Source: Paenibacillus antibioticophila
GTDB taxonomy: Bacteria > Bacillota > Bacilli > Paenibacillales > Paenibacillaceae
Direction of reading: 5' to 3'
Length of the DNA stretch: 54,851 bases
Assembly (NCBI RefSeq): GCF_000455265.1
Contig: NZ_HG005139.1
Location: 1,505,853 to 1,560,703 of the forward strand
Shown here: positions 37,252 to 46,312 of the stretch, piece by piece
How positions within the stretch are numbered: position 1 is the stretch's first letter
How the letters are laid out: every line of letters begins with the position of its first letter
Notes under the pieces: model-generated
What the model was told of the DNA's origin: nothing
What the model saw: only the letters and a program-made list of their open reading frames with translations
Databases searched by the model: none
Made by a program: the position numbers and the translations under genes

Positions 37252-37713
37252 ATGGGAGAAGAAATGAAAGTAATCGTATTCAAGCTTGGAACAGAAGAGT
37301 ACGGAATTGAAGTGGACAGGGTCCAAACCATTGAACGAATGATGCCGATTACCCGGGTTCCCAAGACATTTTCCTTCGTGAAGGGCGTTATCAATCTGCG
37401 AGGCGTCGTCATTCCAGTGATCGACCTGCGGGGGAGATTTGGCCTTCCGGAGGCTGAATACACAGATCAGACCCGAATTATTATTGTTGTAGCCAATGAA
37501 ATGGAAGTCGGCTTTATTGTGGATTCAGCGAATGATGTAATTGATCTTGACAGTGATTCAATCGATTCTCCGCCGGATGTTGTAGGTGGAGTCAAGGCTA
37601 AATATCTTCATGGTGTTGCGCGAATTTCGGAGGAGCGCCTCCTCGTCATGCTTAATCTTTCGGAAGTGCTGAACCGGAATGAGATCATTCAACTGGAAAG
37701 CTTAGAGGGCTAA
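37252..37713 (+). CDS. cheW: Chemotaxis coupling protein CheW
   Basis: CheW links CheA to chemoreceptors. The 153-residue protein is a single SH3-like coupling domain (VIVFKLGTEEYGIEVDRVQT, FVKGVINLRGVVIPVIDLRG, then VGFIVDSANDVIDLD). The reading frame opens at an ATG (37234) inside the ribosome binding site AAGGAGG. ATG 37252, 8 nt downstream of that site, is the better start. cheC follows after 3 bp. Confidence 0.96.
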   Translation: MGEEMKVIVFKLGTEEYGIEVDRVQTIERMMPITRVPKTFSFVKGVINLRGVVIPVIDLRGRFGLPEAEYTDQTRIIIVVANEMEVGFIVDSANDVIDLDSDSIDSPPDVVGGVKAKYLHGVARISEERLLVMLNLSEVLNRNEIIQLESLEG

Positions 37714-37716
37714 CCT

Positions 37717-38343
37717 GTGGATTTATTTAAGAACTTTGCAGAGTTTAAAATGGATGTGCTGAAGGAAGTCGGCAATATCGGTGCAGGCAATGCGGCAACC
37801 GCCCTTTCAAGACTTCTGGATAAACCGATTGATATGGCTGTTCCCAAGGTCCAGATGCTTCCCTTCGAAGCCATTGCCGAACGAGTTGGGGGAGCGGAGA
37901 AGGTCGTTCTGGCGGTCTTCTTTCGAGTGGAAGGGGACACGCCGGGAAATCTGTTTTTTATCCTTAGCCCGGAGGCAGCCAAGAAGCTGCTGCACCGTCT
38001 GGCAGGAATACAAGTTGAGGATGAAGATCAGTTTTCGGAAATGGAATGGTCCGCACTTTCAGAGATTGGCAATATATTGGCCGGATCCTATATTTCTTCA
38101 CTGGCCGATTTCACATCGCTCGCTATGACGCCAACCGTTCCTGCGCTGGCGCTGGATATGGCGGGGGCTATTCTTGGTTATGGACTGCTGCAGTTTGGAG
38201 AAATGGGCGATTCAGCGTTATTGATTGATACGACTTTTATTGAAGGTCAACACGAGGTAGAAGGACAGTTTTTCTTGATTCCAGACCCCGAGTCCTTTGC
38301 TAAGATCTTTGCCGCCTTAGGAGTACCTTTGCAGGATGATTGA
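37717..38343 (+). CDS. cheC: CheY-P phosphatase CheC
   Basis: CheC dephosphorylates CheY-P and binds CheD in the Bacillus-type adaptation loop. The 208-residue protein has two phosphatase motifs with the E..N pair (LKEVGNIGAGNAATALSRLL and LSEIGNILAGSYISSLADF). The start is GTG 37717 after AGAGGG. Its end overlaps cheD by 8 bp, which suggests coupled synthesis of the two interacting proteins. Confidence 0.95.
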   Translation: MDLFKNFAEFKMDVLKEVGNIGAGNAATALSRLLDKPIDMAVPKVQMLPFEAIAERVGGAEKVVLAVFFRVEGDTPGNLFFILSPEAAKKLLHRLAGIQVEDEDQFSEMEWSALSEIGNILAGSYISSLADFTSLAMTPTVPALALDMAGAILGYGLLQFGEMGDSALLIDTTFIEGQHEVEGQFFLIPDPESFAKIFAALGVPLQDD

Positions 38344-38833
38344 CGAACATCTGATTGTTAAGGTTGGGATGGCCGATCTTAACGTCGCTCATACGGAAGG
38401 CTTGATCCGTACCACTGGGCTGGGATCGTGTGTCGGGGTAACATTGTTCGACCCTAAGCTTAAAGTGGCAGGATTAGCCCATGTAATGCTTCCATCCTCA
38501 GAGATTGCGAGAGAAGGGGCGCTGAATATTGCCAAATATGCAGATACTGCCGTTCCTGAATTGGTCCGGAGAATGAATGAGTTGGGAGTAGTGACCAGTC
38601 GCCTTGTCGCAAAGATGGCGGGCGGCTCTCAAATGTTTGCCTTTTCGGGATCCGGAGATTCGATGCGAATCGGTCCTCGGAATGTGGAGTCTTGCAAGCT
38701 GGCGCTGTCTGAACTAGGAATTCCTCTGATTGCGGAGGACACCGGGGGCAACTACGGTCGTACGATCGAGCTCGATTGTGTGACCGGCATATTGTTCATA
38801 CGCAGTGTACAAATGGGGATAAAGGAATTGTAG
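38336..38833 (+). CDS. cheD: Chemoreceptor glutamine deamidase CheD
   Basis: CheD deamidates receptor glutamines and is sequestered by CheC when CheY-P is high. The 165-residue protein has catalytic Cys32 (TTGLGSCVGVTLFDP) and His49 (GLAHVMLPSS). RIGPRNVESCKLALSELGIP and GNYGRTIELD are further family segments. ATG 38336 lies within the end of cheC. Confidence 0.95.
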   Translation: MIDEHLIVKVGMADLNVAHTEGLIRTTGLGSCVGVTLFDPKLKVAGLAHVMLPSSEIAREGALNIAKYADTAVPELVRRMNELGVVTSRLVAKMAGGSQMFAFSGSGDSMRIGPRNVESCKLALSELGIPLIAEDTGGNYGRTIELDCVTGILFIRSVQMGIKEL

Positions 38834-38835
38834 CT

Positions 38836-39255
38836 ATGACAGGTAAACTGAAGATTTATTTGCTGTTCGGCTTTATCGGTTTTCTAATCACATACGCCGT
38901 GTCCGCCGGAAACAACATGTTTACGACCAGCCTTGTCCGGGGACTGATTGCATTTGCGGTCTGGTTTTTGCTCTGCTTTATCGGAGGATGGGTGTTTGAG
39001 TTTCTGAAAGAGCAGGACGCAAAAGAAGATGATGAAGTCATCTCCGCAATTTTGCAGGCACAGGGGAAAGGCGGCAATCTGGACCTGACTACACCTGATC
39101 AGAGCGATGAACTAAATGATCTGTTGAAGCAGCCTGTGGGTTCTCCATCCCAGAGTACGGAATTCGCCCCATTGAACCCGCCGAAATTAACAAAAATTGA
39201 CGACAAAGATCCTGAAGAGCTGGCTAAGGTCGTTCGTCACCTGACAGAAGAATAA
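38836..39255 (+). CDS. Small two-helix membrane protein of unknown function (cheD-sigD interval)
   Basis: I do not recognise a named family. The 139-residue product from ATG 38836 has two predicted membrane helices (about residues 6-25, YLLFGFIGFLITYAVSAG, and 34-56, LIAFAVWFLLCFIGGWVF). A charged cytoplasmic tail follows, ending PEELAKVVRHLTEE. It starts 2 bp after cheD and ends 15 bp before sigD, so it belongs to the operon. In B. subtilis cheD and sigD are adjacent, so this is an additional motility-linked gene. A role in SigD control or chemotaxis is only a guess. Confidence 0.75.
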   Translation: MTGKLKIYLLFGFIGFLITYAVSAGNNMFTTSLVRGLIAFAVWFLLCFIGGWVFEFLKEQDAKEDDEVISAILQAQGKGGNLDLTTPDQSDELNDLLKQPVGSPSQSTEFAPLNPPKLTKIDDKDPEELAKVVRHLTEE

Positions 39256-39270
39256 GGAGGGTGAAGGCAA

Positions 39271-40059
39271 TTGAACGAGCGGAAGACATCCACTCTGAAT
39301 TACGCCGATGTCTGGGAGCAATGGAAGGAGCACGGTGAATTAGAGGCGAAGAAACAACTGATCGAGAAGTACTTGCATATTGTTGACTATGTTTCAGGAC
39401 GTCTGGCCGTAGGTCTGCCCAAAAACGTATCCAAGGATGATCTTGCAAGTAATGGAGTTATGGGGCTTATTGATGCCGTGGAGAAGTTTGACTACAAACG
39501 CGGACTTCAATTTGAAACCTATGCTTCCTGGAGAGTTCGCGGGGCGATTTTGGACGGGCTGCGCCAAGGGGATTGGGTTCCTCGCTCCGTAAGAGAGAAA
39601 GCCAAGAAGATCGAAGAGGGTTATCAGCAGTTGGAGCAGCAATATCTTCGATCTGTCACCGATGCGGAAATAAGTGATTATCTAAATATAAGTGAAAAAG
39701 AGTTCCAATCCATGCTTCAAGAAGTAGCGGTCATGACCATCTGTTCCTTGGAGGATCCGATTCGTGAGGAGGAATCAGAGACCCGTTTAACTTTACTTGT
39801 TGACGAAAAAGCGAAAAACCCTGATTATAAGGTTCAGGAGTTCTTTTTAAAGGAATCGCTCGCCAAAGGAATTGAAAAGCTGACAGAAAAGGAACGTACA
39901 GTGATATCTTTATTGTACTATGAGGACCTGTCACTTAGTGAAATTGCAGAAGTGATGGCCTTATCCCCTTCGCGTATTTCCCAGCTGCATTCCAAAGCGA
40001 TTCTAAGACTCAGAGGCAATTTGGATAAGCAGAGGGACCTGCTGATGAGGGAATATTAA
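39271..40059 (+). CDS. sigD: RNA polymerase sigma factor SigD (FliA family)
   Basis: SigD directs transcription of late flagellar, chemotaxis and autolysin genes. The 262-residue protein has region 2 (DLASNGVMGLIDAVEKFDYK, FETYASWRVRGAILDGLRQ), region 3 and region 4 with the helix-turn-helix LSLSEIAEVMALSPSRISQL. TTG 39271 follows AAGGAGGG at 39253-39260. In B. subtilis sigD is near the 3' end of the operon, and its distance from the promoter affects motility bistability; here it lies 27.6 kb from flgB. FlgM, its anti-sigma factor, is not in the window. Confidence 0.96.
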   Translation: MNERKTSTLNYADVWEQWKEHGELEAKKQLIEKYLHIVDYVSGRLAVGLPKNVSKDDLASNGVMGLIDAVEKFDYKRGLQFETYASWRVRGAILDGLRQGDWVPRSVREKAKKIEEGYQQLEQQYLRSVTDAEISDYLNISEKEFQSMLQEVAVMTICSLEDPIREEESETRLTLLVDEKAKNPDYKVQEFFLKESLAKGIEKLTEKERTVISLLYYEDLSLSEIAEVMALSPSRISQLHSKAILRLRGNLDKQRDLLMREY

Positions 40060-40102
40060 AAGCTTCTATATTTGACCATTCTGGCGGAGGGAGGAATACT
40101 TC

Positions 40103-41512
40103 ATGGATATGTTGGAGGACCTTGCTCAAATTATTAGTATTACAGTGAACGATGACCGGACCATCGCTTATCTGCAGTTTATTGTGAAGGATGAACATTT
40201 CACCTGCACAGCTGAAGCCTTTCGTAGCTTTTTACAGTCACAGGGTGTTAAATACGGGATTCAGGAAGATATCTTGAGACGTTTTGTTCAGAATCCGAGG
40301 GAGTACTTTTACAGCAAGACACCTATTGCAATCGGCGAAGAGCCGCAAGATGGAGAGAACGGTCGAATCCGTTATTCCGTTTCGCTTGAGGATGAGCAGC
40401 AACATCGACCTACTGAGAATGACGATGGGATTGTTGATTTTAAAGAGGTCAACCGATTGAACAATGTCCGACGCGGGCAATTGATTGCAGAATTGCTGCC
40501 TCCTTCTCCAGGCAGACCGGGGCAAGCGGTTACAGGAGAACCCATTGCTCACAAGCCTGGCAAAGCAGCACTTTTGAAGCTTGGCAAAAATGTGGTGCTC
40601 AATCCGGAACAGACCGCAGTATATGCAGCAATAGACGGTCTGGTGACCTTGACCGATAAAGGCAAGCTCAACGTTTTTCCGGTATATGAAGTAAATGGCA
40701 ATGTGGATTATAGTACAGGAAACATTGACTTTGTAGGTACGGTTGTCATCCGCGGAAATGTCTTGACGGGGTTTAAAGTCAACGCTTCCGGGGATATTCG
40801 TGTTGTAGGCGGCGTGGAGGGAGCAGAGCTTTATTCCGAGGGATCAATTGAAATTACAGGGGGCATAATCGGCTATAACAAAGGGCTGGTCAAGGCGGGT
40901 AAGACCGTTAAGAGTTCCTTTATCCAGGACGGAAATGTTATTGCTGGTGAAGATGTGATCGTTACACAAAGTATTATGCATTCCACCATCAGAGCTTCCC
41001 GAGATGTTATTTGCAGCGGAACAAAGGGACTGATCGTCGGAGGGAACATTCAAGCGGGTGAAAAAGTCACGGCACGAATTATCGGTAATCCGATGTCTAC
41101 AACGACAGCGATTGAAGTTGGCGTACTGCCTGAGCTTCGAAATGAGTTGAATGACCTGCGTAACCAGTTAAAAGATACTATGCTGAATTTAGACAAAAGT
41201 GAGAAGGCGCTTGCAATGCTGGACCAGCTTGCCTCAATGGGACGTCTGACTCCGGATAAGGTAGAAATGCGTTCTAAACTTGGATTAACCAAGAAGTCGC
41301 AAATATTGGAAATAGGTGAAATTAAGGAACGGATTCTGGCGATAGAAAAAGCTCTTGAAGATACAGGACGGGCTCGGGTTGAGGTTCTCAAAATGATCTA
41401 CGGCGGCTCGAAAATTGTTATCGGAAGATATACCAAATATATTAAAGAGCCAATTTCGAGAATGTCCTTTTACTTTAGCGAAGGGGACATTGAGATGTCG
41501 TCCTATGTCTGA
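40103..41512 (+). CDS. fapA: FapA family protein (DUF342)
   Basis: The 469-residue protein has the DUF342/FapA architecture. The N-terminal domain includes LLPPSPGRPGQAVTGEPIAH. A beta-helical polymer-like region spans about residues 190-330 (VVIRGNVLTGFKVNASGDIR, VVGGVEGAELYSEGSIEITG). A C-terminal coiled coil follows (about 340-435, LPELRNELNDLRNQLKDTML). Vibrio FapA affects polar flagellar assembly; the function in Firmicutes is uncertain. GGAGGGAGGAA precedes ATG 40103. It starts 43 bp after sigD, without a terminator between. Confidence 0.85.
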   Translation: MDMLEDLAQIISITVNDDRTIAYLQFIVKDEHFTCTAEAFRSFLQSQGVKYGIQEDILRRFVQNPREYFYSKTPIAIGEEPQDGENGRIRYSVSLEDEQQHRPTENDDGIVDFKEVNRLNNVRRGQLIAELLPPSPGRPGQAVTGEPIAHKPGKAALLKLGKNVVLNPEQTAVYAAIDGLVTLTDKGKLNVFPVYEVNGNVDYSTGNIDFVGTVVIRGNVLTGFKVNASGDIRVVGGVEGAELYSEGSIEITGGIIGYNKGLVKAGKTVKSSFIQDGNVIAGEDVIVTQSIMHSTIRASRDVICSGTKGLIVGGNIQAGEKVTARIIGNPMSTTTAIEVGVLPELRNELNDLRNQLKDTMLNLDKSEKALAMLDQLASMGRLTPDKVEMRSKLGLTKKSQILEIGEIKERILAIEKALEDTGRARVEVLKMIYGGSKIVIGRYTKYIKEPISRMSFYFSEGDIEMSSYV

Positions 41513-41544
41513 TTGCTGAATAGCTTAATCGATGAGGTGATTTA

Positions 41545-41868
41545 ATGAACCTGAAAGCTGTTGAGATGCAAATAGCAGTTCCGAGAACCGGTGAAGCAGG
41601 CCGGATTCAACAGGATGCACAGCATCGTCCGGCCGTCGAGCAAAATATGTTATCGGTTGAACAATTAAAACTGCAGGAACATCAGCGGCAACGCAGCGCT
41701 GGAGTTGATGAGAGTGCACAGAATACGACAGTCAAGAGAGAGGGCCAGCAGTCAGGGCAACATCAAGGTCAAGCCCATGCCCATGCCGAAGAACAAGCGG
41801 AAGAACAGAATAAGGATCGTCCAGCTGTTCATCCGTTTAAGGGAAAGCACATTGACTTCTCGTTGTAA
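41545..41868 (+). CDS. Small Gln/Glu/His-rich protein of unknown function
   Basis: No family is recognised. The 107-residue product is highly polar (many Gln, Glu, His and Ala), without a signal or membrane helix, and probably disordered from about residue 45 to 95. It ends HPFKGKHIDFSL, a compact tail that looks like a conserved motif against the variable body. GATGAGGTGA precedes ATG 41545, a good start signal. It lies 32 bp after the FapA-like gene and 45 bp before the next, in the same direction, so it is probably a real operon member. Confidence 0.6.
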   Translation: MNLKAVEMQIAVPRTGEAGRIQQDAQHRPAVEQNMLSVEQLKLQEHQRQRSAGVDESAQNTTVKREGQQSGQHQGQAHAHAEEQAEEQNKDRPAVHPFKGKHIDFSL

Positions 41869-41913
41869 CGTCGTTTTACTACATATACTAATACATCAAA
41901 GGTGAGGATCGTA

Positions 41914-42558
41914 TTGTCATTTGGAGAACCCTGGTTCTATATCGTTCTGTTGGGCGCAGCAGCACTCCTGTATGCGTTCATGCTTCCTGCACGAATTGAT
42001 TCGGCCAAGCCTGGACGAAGCGGATACGAAGAAGTCGAAGCTACCCTGGAACAGTATATGGCGGAAATTGAAAAGGAAAATAATGAATTGATTGATCTCG
42101 TATCCCAAATGAAGCAGGACTTTGCGGCGAAGCAACTGTCACAGCAGGAACAGCTTGTAGAGCTTCGCCAACGTCTAAGCGAGGTTGAACGGGCTTCCCG
42201 AGAAAATGGAGTAAAGCTCGGAGAACTGGGGCTAAGCGTTAATTCAGTACCAATGAAGACCGTAGAGGGAAATCCCTCTTTCCAGTCCGAATCGGCTGGC
42301 AGCGCTCTAACTGATCCTTCTATGGCTATTGGCGCCGTGTTTTCCGAAGCTGCTCCTGTGCTAGAAATCATTGAAGAGACTGTTATTGAGGAAGAGCCGC
42401 AAGAGAGCAATAATCCAACTGTGCGTGAGCGATATGCAGAATTGTTCGAACTGTATGCTCAAGGAAAGTCATTGGATATGATCGCAAAGGCTACCGGAAT
42501 TCAGCGGGGCGAAGTGCAGCTCATTCTTCAGCTTGCCAAGAAGGAGGACTCGCAATGA
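41914..42558 (+). CDS. SwrB-like membrane protein with coiled coil and C-terminal HTH-like segment
   Basis: The 214-residue product has one N-terminal membrane helix (about residues 5-24, PWFYIVLLGAAALLYAFML). A coiled coil covers about 45-105 (VEATLEQYMAEIEKENNELI). The C-terminal segment ERYAELFELYAQGKSLDMIA, KATGIQRGEVQLILQLAKK resembles a helix-turn-helix. Architecture and position after sigD and before rpsB are like B. subtilis SwrB (YlxL), which promotes assembly of the export apparatus. Homology is inferred from this likeness, not shown. TTG 41914, 7 nt after GGTGAGG, is preferred over GTG 41902. Confidence 0.65.
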   Translation: MSFGEPWFYIVLLGAAALLYAFMLPARIDSAKPGRSGYEEVEATLEQYMAEIEKENNELIDLVSQMKQDFAAKQLSQQEQLVELRQRLSEVERASRENGVKLGELGLSVNSVPMKTVEGNPSFQSESAGSALTDPSMAIGAVFSEAAPVLEIIEETVIEEEPQESNNPTVRERYAELFELYAQGKSLDMIAKATGIQRGEVQLILQLAKKEDSQ

Positions 42559-43142
42559 TCCGTAACCGCAGCTTTATGCTTGGCTTGGGTGTAGGGCTTA
42601 TTGCCGGTGCACTTCTTCTTCAGCTTATGCTGCTGGGTCAAGGCAGTTTCAGCAAGGCTCAAACTCGTGAAGAGGTTGAACGCGCTGCAGCGCTTTTAGA
42701 TCTGAAGGTAGTCGGGGAGCATGAAGAGCTGATGACCAAAGAAGAATGGAACGCTCAAGAGCGGCTAGGCTCAGAGCTTGAACCGGATGGAGACACACCA
42801 TCCGTCGCAGCTCCAGACTCGCCAGACTCTCCGGAGTCTCCGTTGCCGCCGTCGGCAGACGATGAGAACGATGGGACGAGCAGTGAGGAATCCGGTTTCA
42901 TGGAGGATTTGGCTAATCAAGGCTCTTATATTGAATACAAAATTGCTGGCGGCATGACACTTTCCGGGGTTGCTGACGGACTGCTACAGGCTGGGGTCAT
43001 CAGTGATAAGGATGAGTTTCTAAAGCAGGCAACTGCCCGGAAGATTAATTATACGGTGCGGGCAGGGACCTATCAGTTCCTTGCCGGCGAGGATTATGCC
43101 TCTATTATCAAGAAGCTGTCGCCTTCTAAAGCATCCAATTGA
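42555..43142 (+). CDS. Membrane protein with MltG/YceG-type LysM-like segment, no catalytic domain
   Basis: The 195-residue product has an N-terminal membrane anchor (about residues 8-27, MLGLGVGLIAGALLLQLML). An acidic Pro/Ser-rich linker (about 75-120) and a C-terminal segment follow (YKIAGGMTLSGVADGLLQAG, then ATARKINYTVRAGTYQFLAG). That segment resembles the LysM-like subdomain at the start of MltG/YceG lytic transglycosylases. The catalytic domain is absent, so enzymatic activity is unlikely; peptidoglycan binding is a plausible role. It overlaps the SwrB-like gene by 4 bp and is the last gene before the hairpin at 43154. Confidence 0.7.
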   Translation: MIRNRSFMLGLGVGLIAGALLLQLMLLGQGSFSKAQTREEVERAAALLDLKVVGEHEELMTKEEWNAQERLGSELEPDGDTPSVAAPDSPDSPESPLPPSADDENDGTSSEESGFMEDLANQGSYIEYKIAGGMTLSGVADGLLQAGVISDKDEFLKQATARKINYTVRAGTYQFLAGEDYASIIKKLSPSKASN

Positions 43143-43153
43143 AGCACAAATTA

Positions 43154-43187
43154 ACAGAGAAGCTCCTGATTTCAGGGGCTTCTCTGT
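43154..43187 (+). terminator. Hairpin ending the motility operon
   Basis: ACAGAGAAGCTCCTGA pairs with TCAGGGGCTTCTCTGT, 16 bp with one G-U and a two-base loop region. It is very stable but is followed by CTGCTAAG rather than a T tract. It may be a weak terminator or a 3'-end stabiliser at the border between the motility unit and the rpsB promoter. Confidence 0.6.
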
Positions 43188-43212
43188 CTGCTAAGCAACA
43201 TGATTTCAATTG

Positions 43213-43241
43213 TTGCATCGCTATTTCAGTTATGGTATATT
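43213..43241 (+). promoter_or_regulatory. Sigma-A-type promoter of rpsB
   Basis: TTGCAT (43213-43218), a 17-bp spacer and TATATT (43236-43241) make a strong vegetative promoter in the gap between the motility unit and rpsB. Transcription would start near 43249 and give a leader of about 115 nt. Confidence 0.65.
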
Positions 43242-43248
43242 AATTGAC

Positions 43249-43363
43249 GGTGTTATAACGCACGCTGGCTGATTTCGGGAAGGGTGCTCCGGTAGGAGTC
43301 TTCACGGAAGGTGAATCCGGCGGAGGAAGCATCAAATAAAACCAAACTAGGAGGTGCGTGAAG
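43249..43363 (+). other. rpsB 5' leader with potential structure
   Basis: This GC-rich untranslated stretch can form short stems, for example TTCAC/GTGAA around GGAAG inside a larger CTCCGG / CCGGCGGAG pairing. Ribosomal protein genes often have autoregulatory leaders, so S2 feedback is possible. No known leader class is assigned from the sequence. AGGAGG near its end is the rpsB ribosome binding site. Confidence 0.3.
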
Positions 43364-44062
43364 ATGGCAGTAATCTCCATGAAACAACTGCTTGAAGCAG
43401 GCGTTCACTTCGGACACCAAACACGTCGTTGGAATCCGAAAATGGATCGTTATATCTTCACAGAAAGAAACGGTATTTACATTATTGACCTGCAAAAGAC
43501 GGTCAAGAAAGTAGAAGAAGCTTACAACTTCGTTAAGAGTGTAGCGGAAGACAACGGAACGATCTTGTTCGTTGGCACGAAGAAGCAAGCTCAAGATTCC
43601 GTGAAGGAAGAAGCAGAGCGCGCTGGCCAATTCTACATCAACCAACGTTGGCTCGGCGGTACGCTGACTAACTTCCAAACTATTCAAAAGCGGATCGACC
43701 GCCTCAAGCAACTGGAAACTTGGGAAGAAGACGGTACTTTCGCCGTTCTGCCTAAGAAAGAAGTTATCATTCTCCGTAAAGAGAAAGATCGTCTTGAGAA
43801 ATTCCTCGGCGGGATTAAGAACATGAAGGGCCTTCCTAGCGCTCTGTTCGTAATCGATCCTCGCAAGGAACGTATTGCGGTTGCAGAAGCCCGCAAATTG
43901 GGCATCCCTATCGTAGGTATCGTTGATACGAACTGCGATCCGGATGAGATCGACTATGTAATTCCAGGCAACGATGATGCGATCCGTGCTGTTAAGCTGT
44001 TGACCGGCAAAATGGCTGACGCTGTAATCGAAGCTAACCAAGGTGAGCAAACTACAGCTTAA
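43364..44062 (+). CDS. rpsB: 30S ribosomal protein S2
   Basis: S2 is a late-assembly protein of the small ribosomal subunit. The 232-residue product begins [60 protein letters not shown] and [19 protein letters not shown], then [18 protein letters not shown], are standard. ATG 43364 follows AGGAGG by 8 nt; the in-frame GTG at 43358 is too close to that site. Its codon use is visibly more biased than that of the motility genes, as expected for a highly expressed gene. Confidence 0.98.
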   Translation: MAVISMKQLLEAGVHFGHQTRRWNPKMDRYIFTERNGIYIIDLQKTVKKVEEAYNFVKSVAEDNGTILFVGTKKQAQDSVKEEAERAGQFYINQRWLGGTLTNFQTIQKRIDRLKQLETWEEDGTFAVLPKKEVIILRKEKDRLEKFLGGIKNMKGLPSALFVIDPRKERIAVAEARKLGIPIVGIVDTNCDPDEIDYVIPGNDDAIRAVKLLTGKMADAVIEANQGEQTTA

Positions 44063-44094
44063 TGCTGTGACTCGACATAGGTTATGAATTAAAT

Positions 44095-44141
44095 GAAAAA
44101 GGGTGGTTGGTAGGTGTCAAACCTCTCACTGCCCTTTTTTT
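44095..44141 (+). terminator. Hairpin with T tract between rpsB and tsf
   Basis: AAAAAGGG pairs with CCCTTTTT, with a possible inner AGGT/ACCT stem, and the descending arm continues into a run of seven T. It resembles an intrinsic terminator but has a long loop. It probably reduces rather than stops read-through into tsf, for which I see no separate clear promoter. Confidence 0.55.
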
Positions 44142-44181
44142 AAGATGAATAGAATATACTTATTATGGAGGTAAATACAAT

Positions 44182-44832
44182 ATGGCAGTAGATGCAAAAG
44201 CGGTAAAAGAGCTACGTGAAAAAACAGGTGCAGGGATGCTTGACTGTAAAAAAGCGTTGGAAGAAGCAAACGGCGACCTGACAAAGGCTTCTGAGATCCT
44301 TCGCGAGAAAGGTTTGGCAGCTGCAGCGAACAAGGCTGGCCGCGTTGCAACGGAAGGCGTTGTCGAGTCTTACATTCATGCCGGAGGCCGTATCGGCGTA
44401 TTGGTTGAAATCAACTGCGAGACAGACTTCGTGGCAAAGACAGATCAATTCAAGGATTTTGCTCGTGACGTAGCTATGCATATCGCTGCGATGAGCCCTC
44501 GTTATGTTCGTCGTGAGGAAGTTCCTCAGGATGAAATCGAGAAGGAAAAGGAAATCCTTAAGGCGCAAGCACTGAATGAAGGCAAGCCTGAGAAAATCGT
44601 TGAAAAAATGGTTGAAGGCCGCATCGGTAAATACTATGAAGAGTTCTGCTTGCTGGAGCAATCCTTCGTTAAGGATCCAGACAAGACCATCTCTGCTCTG
44701 GTAAACGAGAAAATCAGTGCGATTGGCGAAAATATCTCCATCCGTCGTTTTGTTCGTTATGAGCTGGGCGAAGGCCTTGAGAAGAAAGTGGACAACTTCG
44801 TAGAGGAAGTTATGTCCCAAGTGAAGCAATAA
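44182..44832 (+). CDS. tsf: Elongation factor Ts
   Basis: EF-Ts is the nucleotide exchange factor for EF-Tu. The 216-residue product begins [20 protein letters not shown] then [16 protein letters not shown], the conserved N-terminal domain. [20 protein letters not shown] is the signature of the core. The shorter, Gram-positive-plus-cyanobacterial form with a reduced C-terminal subdomain fits the length, although B. subtilis EF-Ts is longer (293). GGAGG precedes ATG 44182. Confidence 0.96.
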   Translation: MAVDAKAVKELREKTGAGMLDCKKALEEANGDLTKASEILREKGLAAAANKAGRVATEGVVESYIHAGGRIGVLVEINCETDFVAKTDQFKDFARDVAMHIAAMSPRYVRREEVPQDEIEKEKEILKAQALNEGKPEKIVEKMVEGRIGKYYEEFCLLEQSFVKDPDKTISALVNEKISAIGENISIRRFVRYELGEGLEKKVDNFVEEVMSQVKQ

Positions 44833-44877
44833 TTTAGAAGCTAACTGCAAACGAACAAACTAAACGTTTGAATAGAT

Positions 44878-44903
44878 GGAACACGCCGTGTTCCTTCTTT
44901 TTT
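44878..44903 (+). terminator. Intrinsic terminator after tsf
   Basis: GGAACAC and GTGTTCC form a perfect 7-bp stem around a 3-nt loop (GCC), followed by TTCTTTTTT. pyrH begins 53 bp downstream. Confidence 0.7.
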
Positions 44904-44905
44904 AA

Positions 44906-45685
<780 letters not shown>

Positions 45686-46240
45686 ATGCCACAAACGATC
45701 AAACAACATGCTGAAGAGCGCATGGACAAGGCGATCCAGGCACTTAAACGAGATCTTGCGACGCTTCGTGCAGGAAGAGCAACACCTGCGCTGCTTGACC
45801 GAATCCAGGTAGATTATTACGGTTCGCCAACCCCGGTTAACCAGCTTGCCAACATTAACACGCCGGACTCGCGCACCTTGATGATTCAGCCTTGGGATAA
45901 GTCCTCGTTGTCTGAGATCGAACGTGCGATTCAGAAATCGGATCTGGGACTAACACCGGCCAATGATGGATCGATGATTCGTCTGTCGATTCCTCCTTTA
46001 ACAGAGGAGCGTCGGGTGGAGCTGGTGAAGATGACGAAGAAATTCGGAGAAGAAGCCAAGGTAGCGATCCGGAACATTCGTCGGGATGCTAATGACGATA
46101 TCAAGAAGTTGGAGAAAACCGACATCTCTGAAGACGAATCACGCAGACACCAGGAAGATATCCAGAAGACGACCGATAAATATGTTGCGGAAGTCGAAAA
46201 AGTGCTGGCGGGAAAAGAAAAAGAGATTATGGAAGTTTAA
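45686..46240 (+). CDS. frr: Ribosome recycling factor
   Basis: RRF splits post-termination ribosomes with EF-G. The 184-residue product has [60 protein letters not shown] and [20 protein letters not shown], all conserved. Its ATG directly follows the pyrH stop, so translation is coupled. A short GC-rich hairpin (CCCCTCC...GGTGGGG then TTTT, about 46254-46277) follows the stop and may be a weak terminator. Confidence 0.97.
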   Translation: MPQTIKQHAEERMDKAIQALKRDLATLRAGRATPALLDRIQVDYYGSPTPVNQLANINTPDSRTLMIQPWDKSSLSEIERAIQKSDLGLTPANDGSMIRLSIPPLTEERRVELVKMTKKFGEEAKVAIRNIRRDANDDIKKLEKTDISEDESRRHQEDIQKTTDKYVAEVEKVLAGKEKEIMEV

Positions 46241-46312
46241 GAGATCATACGCGGCCCCTCCTTTTACGGTGGGGTTTTGTCTCTTTTTCATCACCGGCTT
46301 GGAGGAACTATA

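Noticed and set aside
44212..44850. 212-codon minus-strand frame opposite tsf
   Set aside because: It is a shadow of the strongly biased tsf codon pattern, with no start signal.
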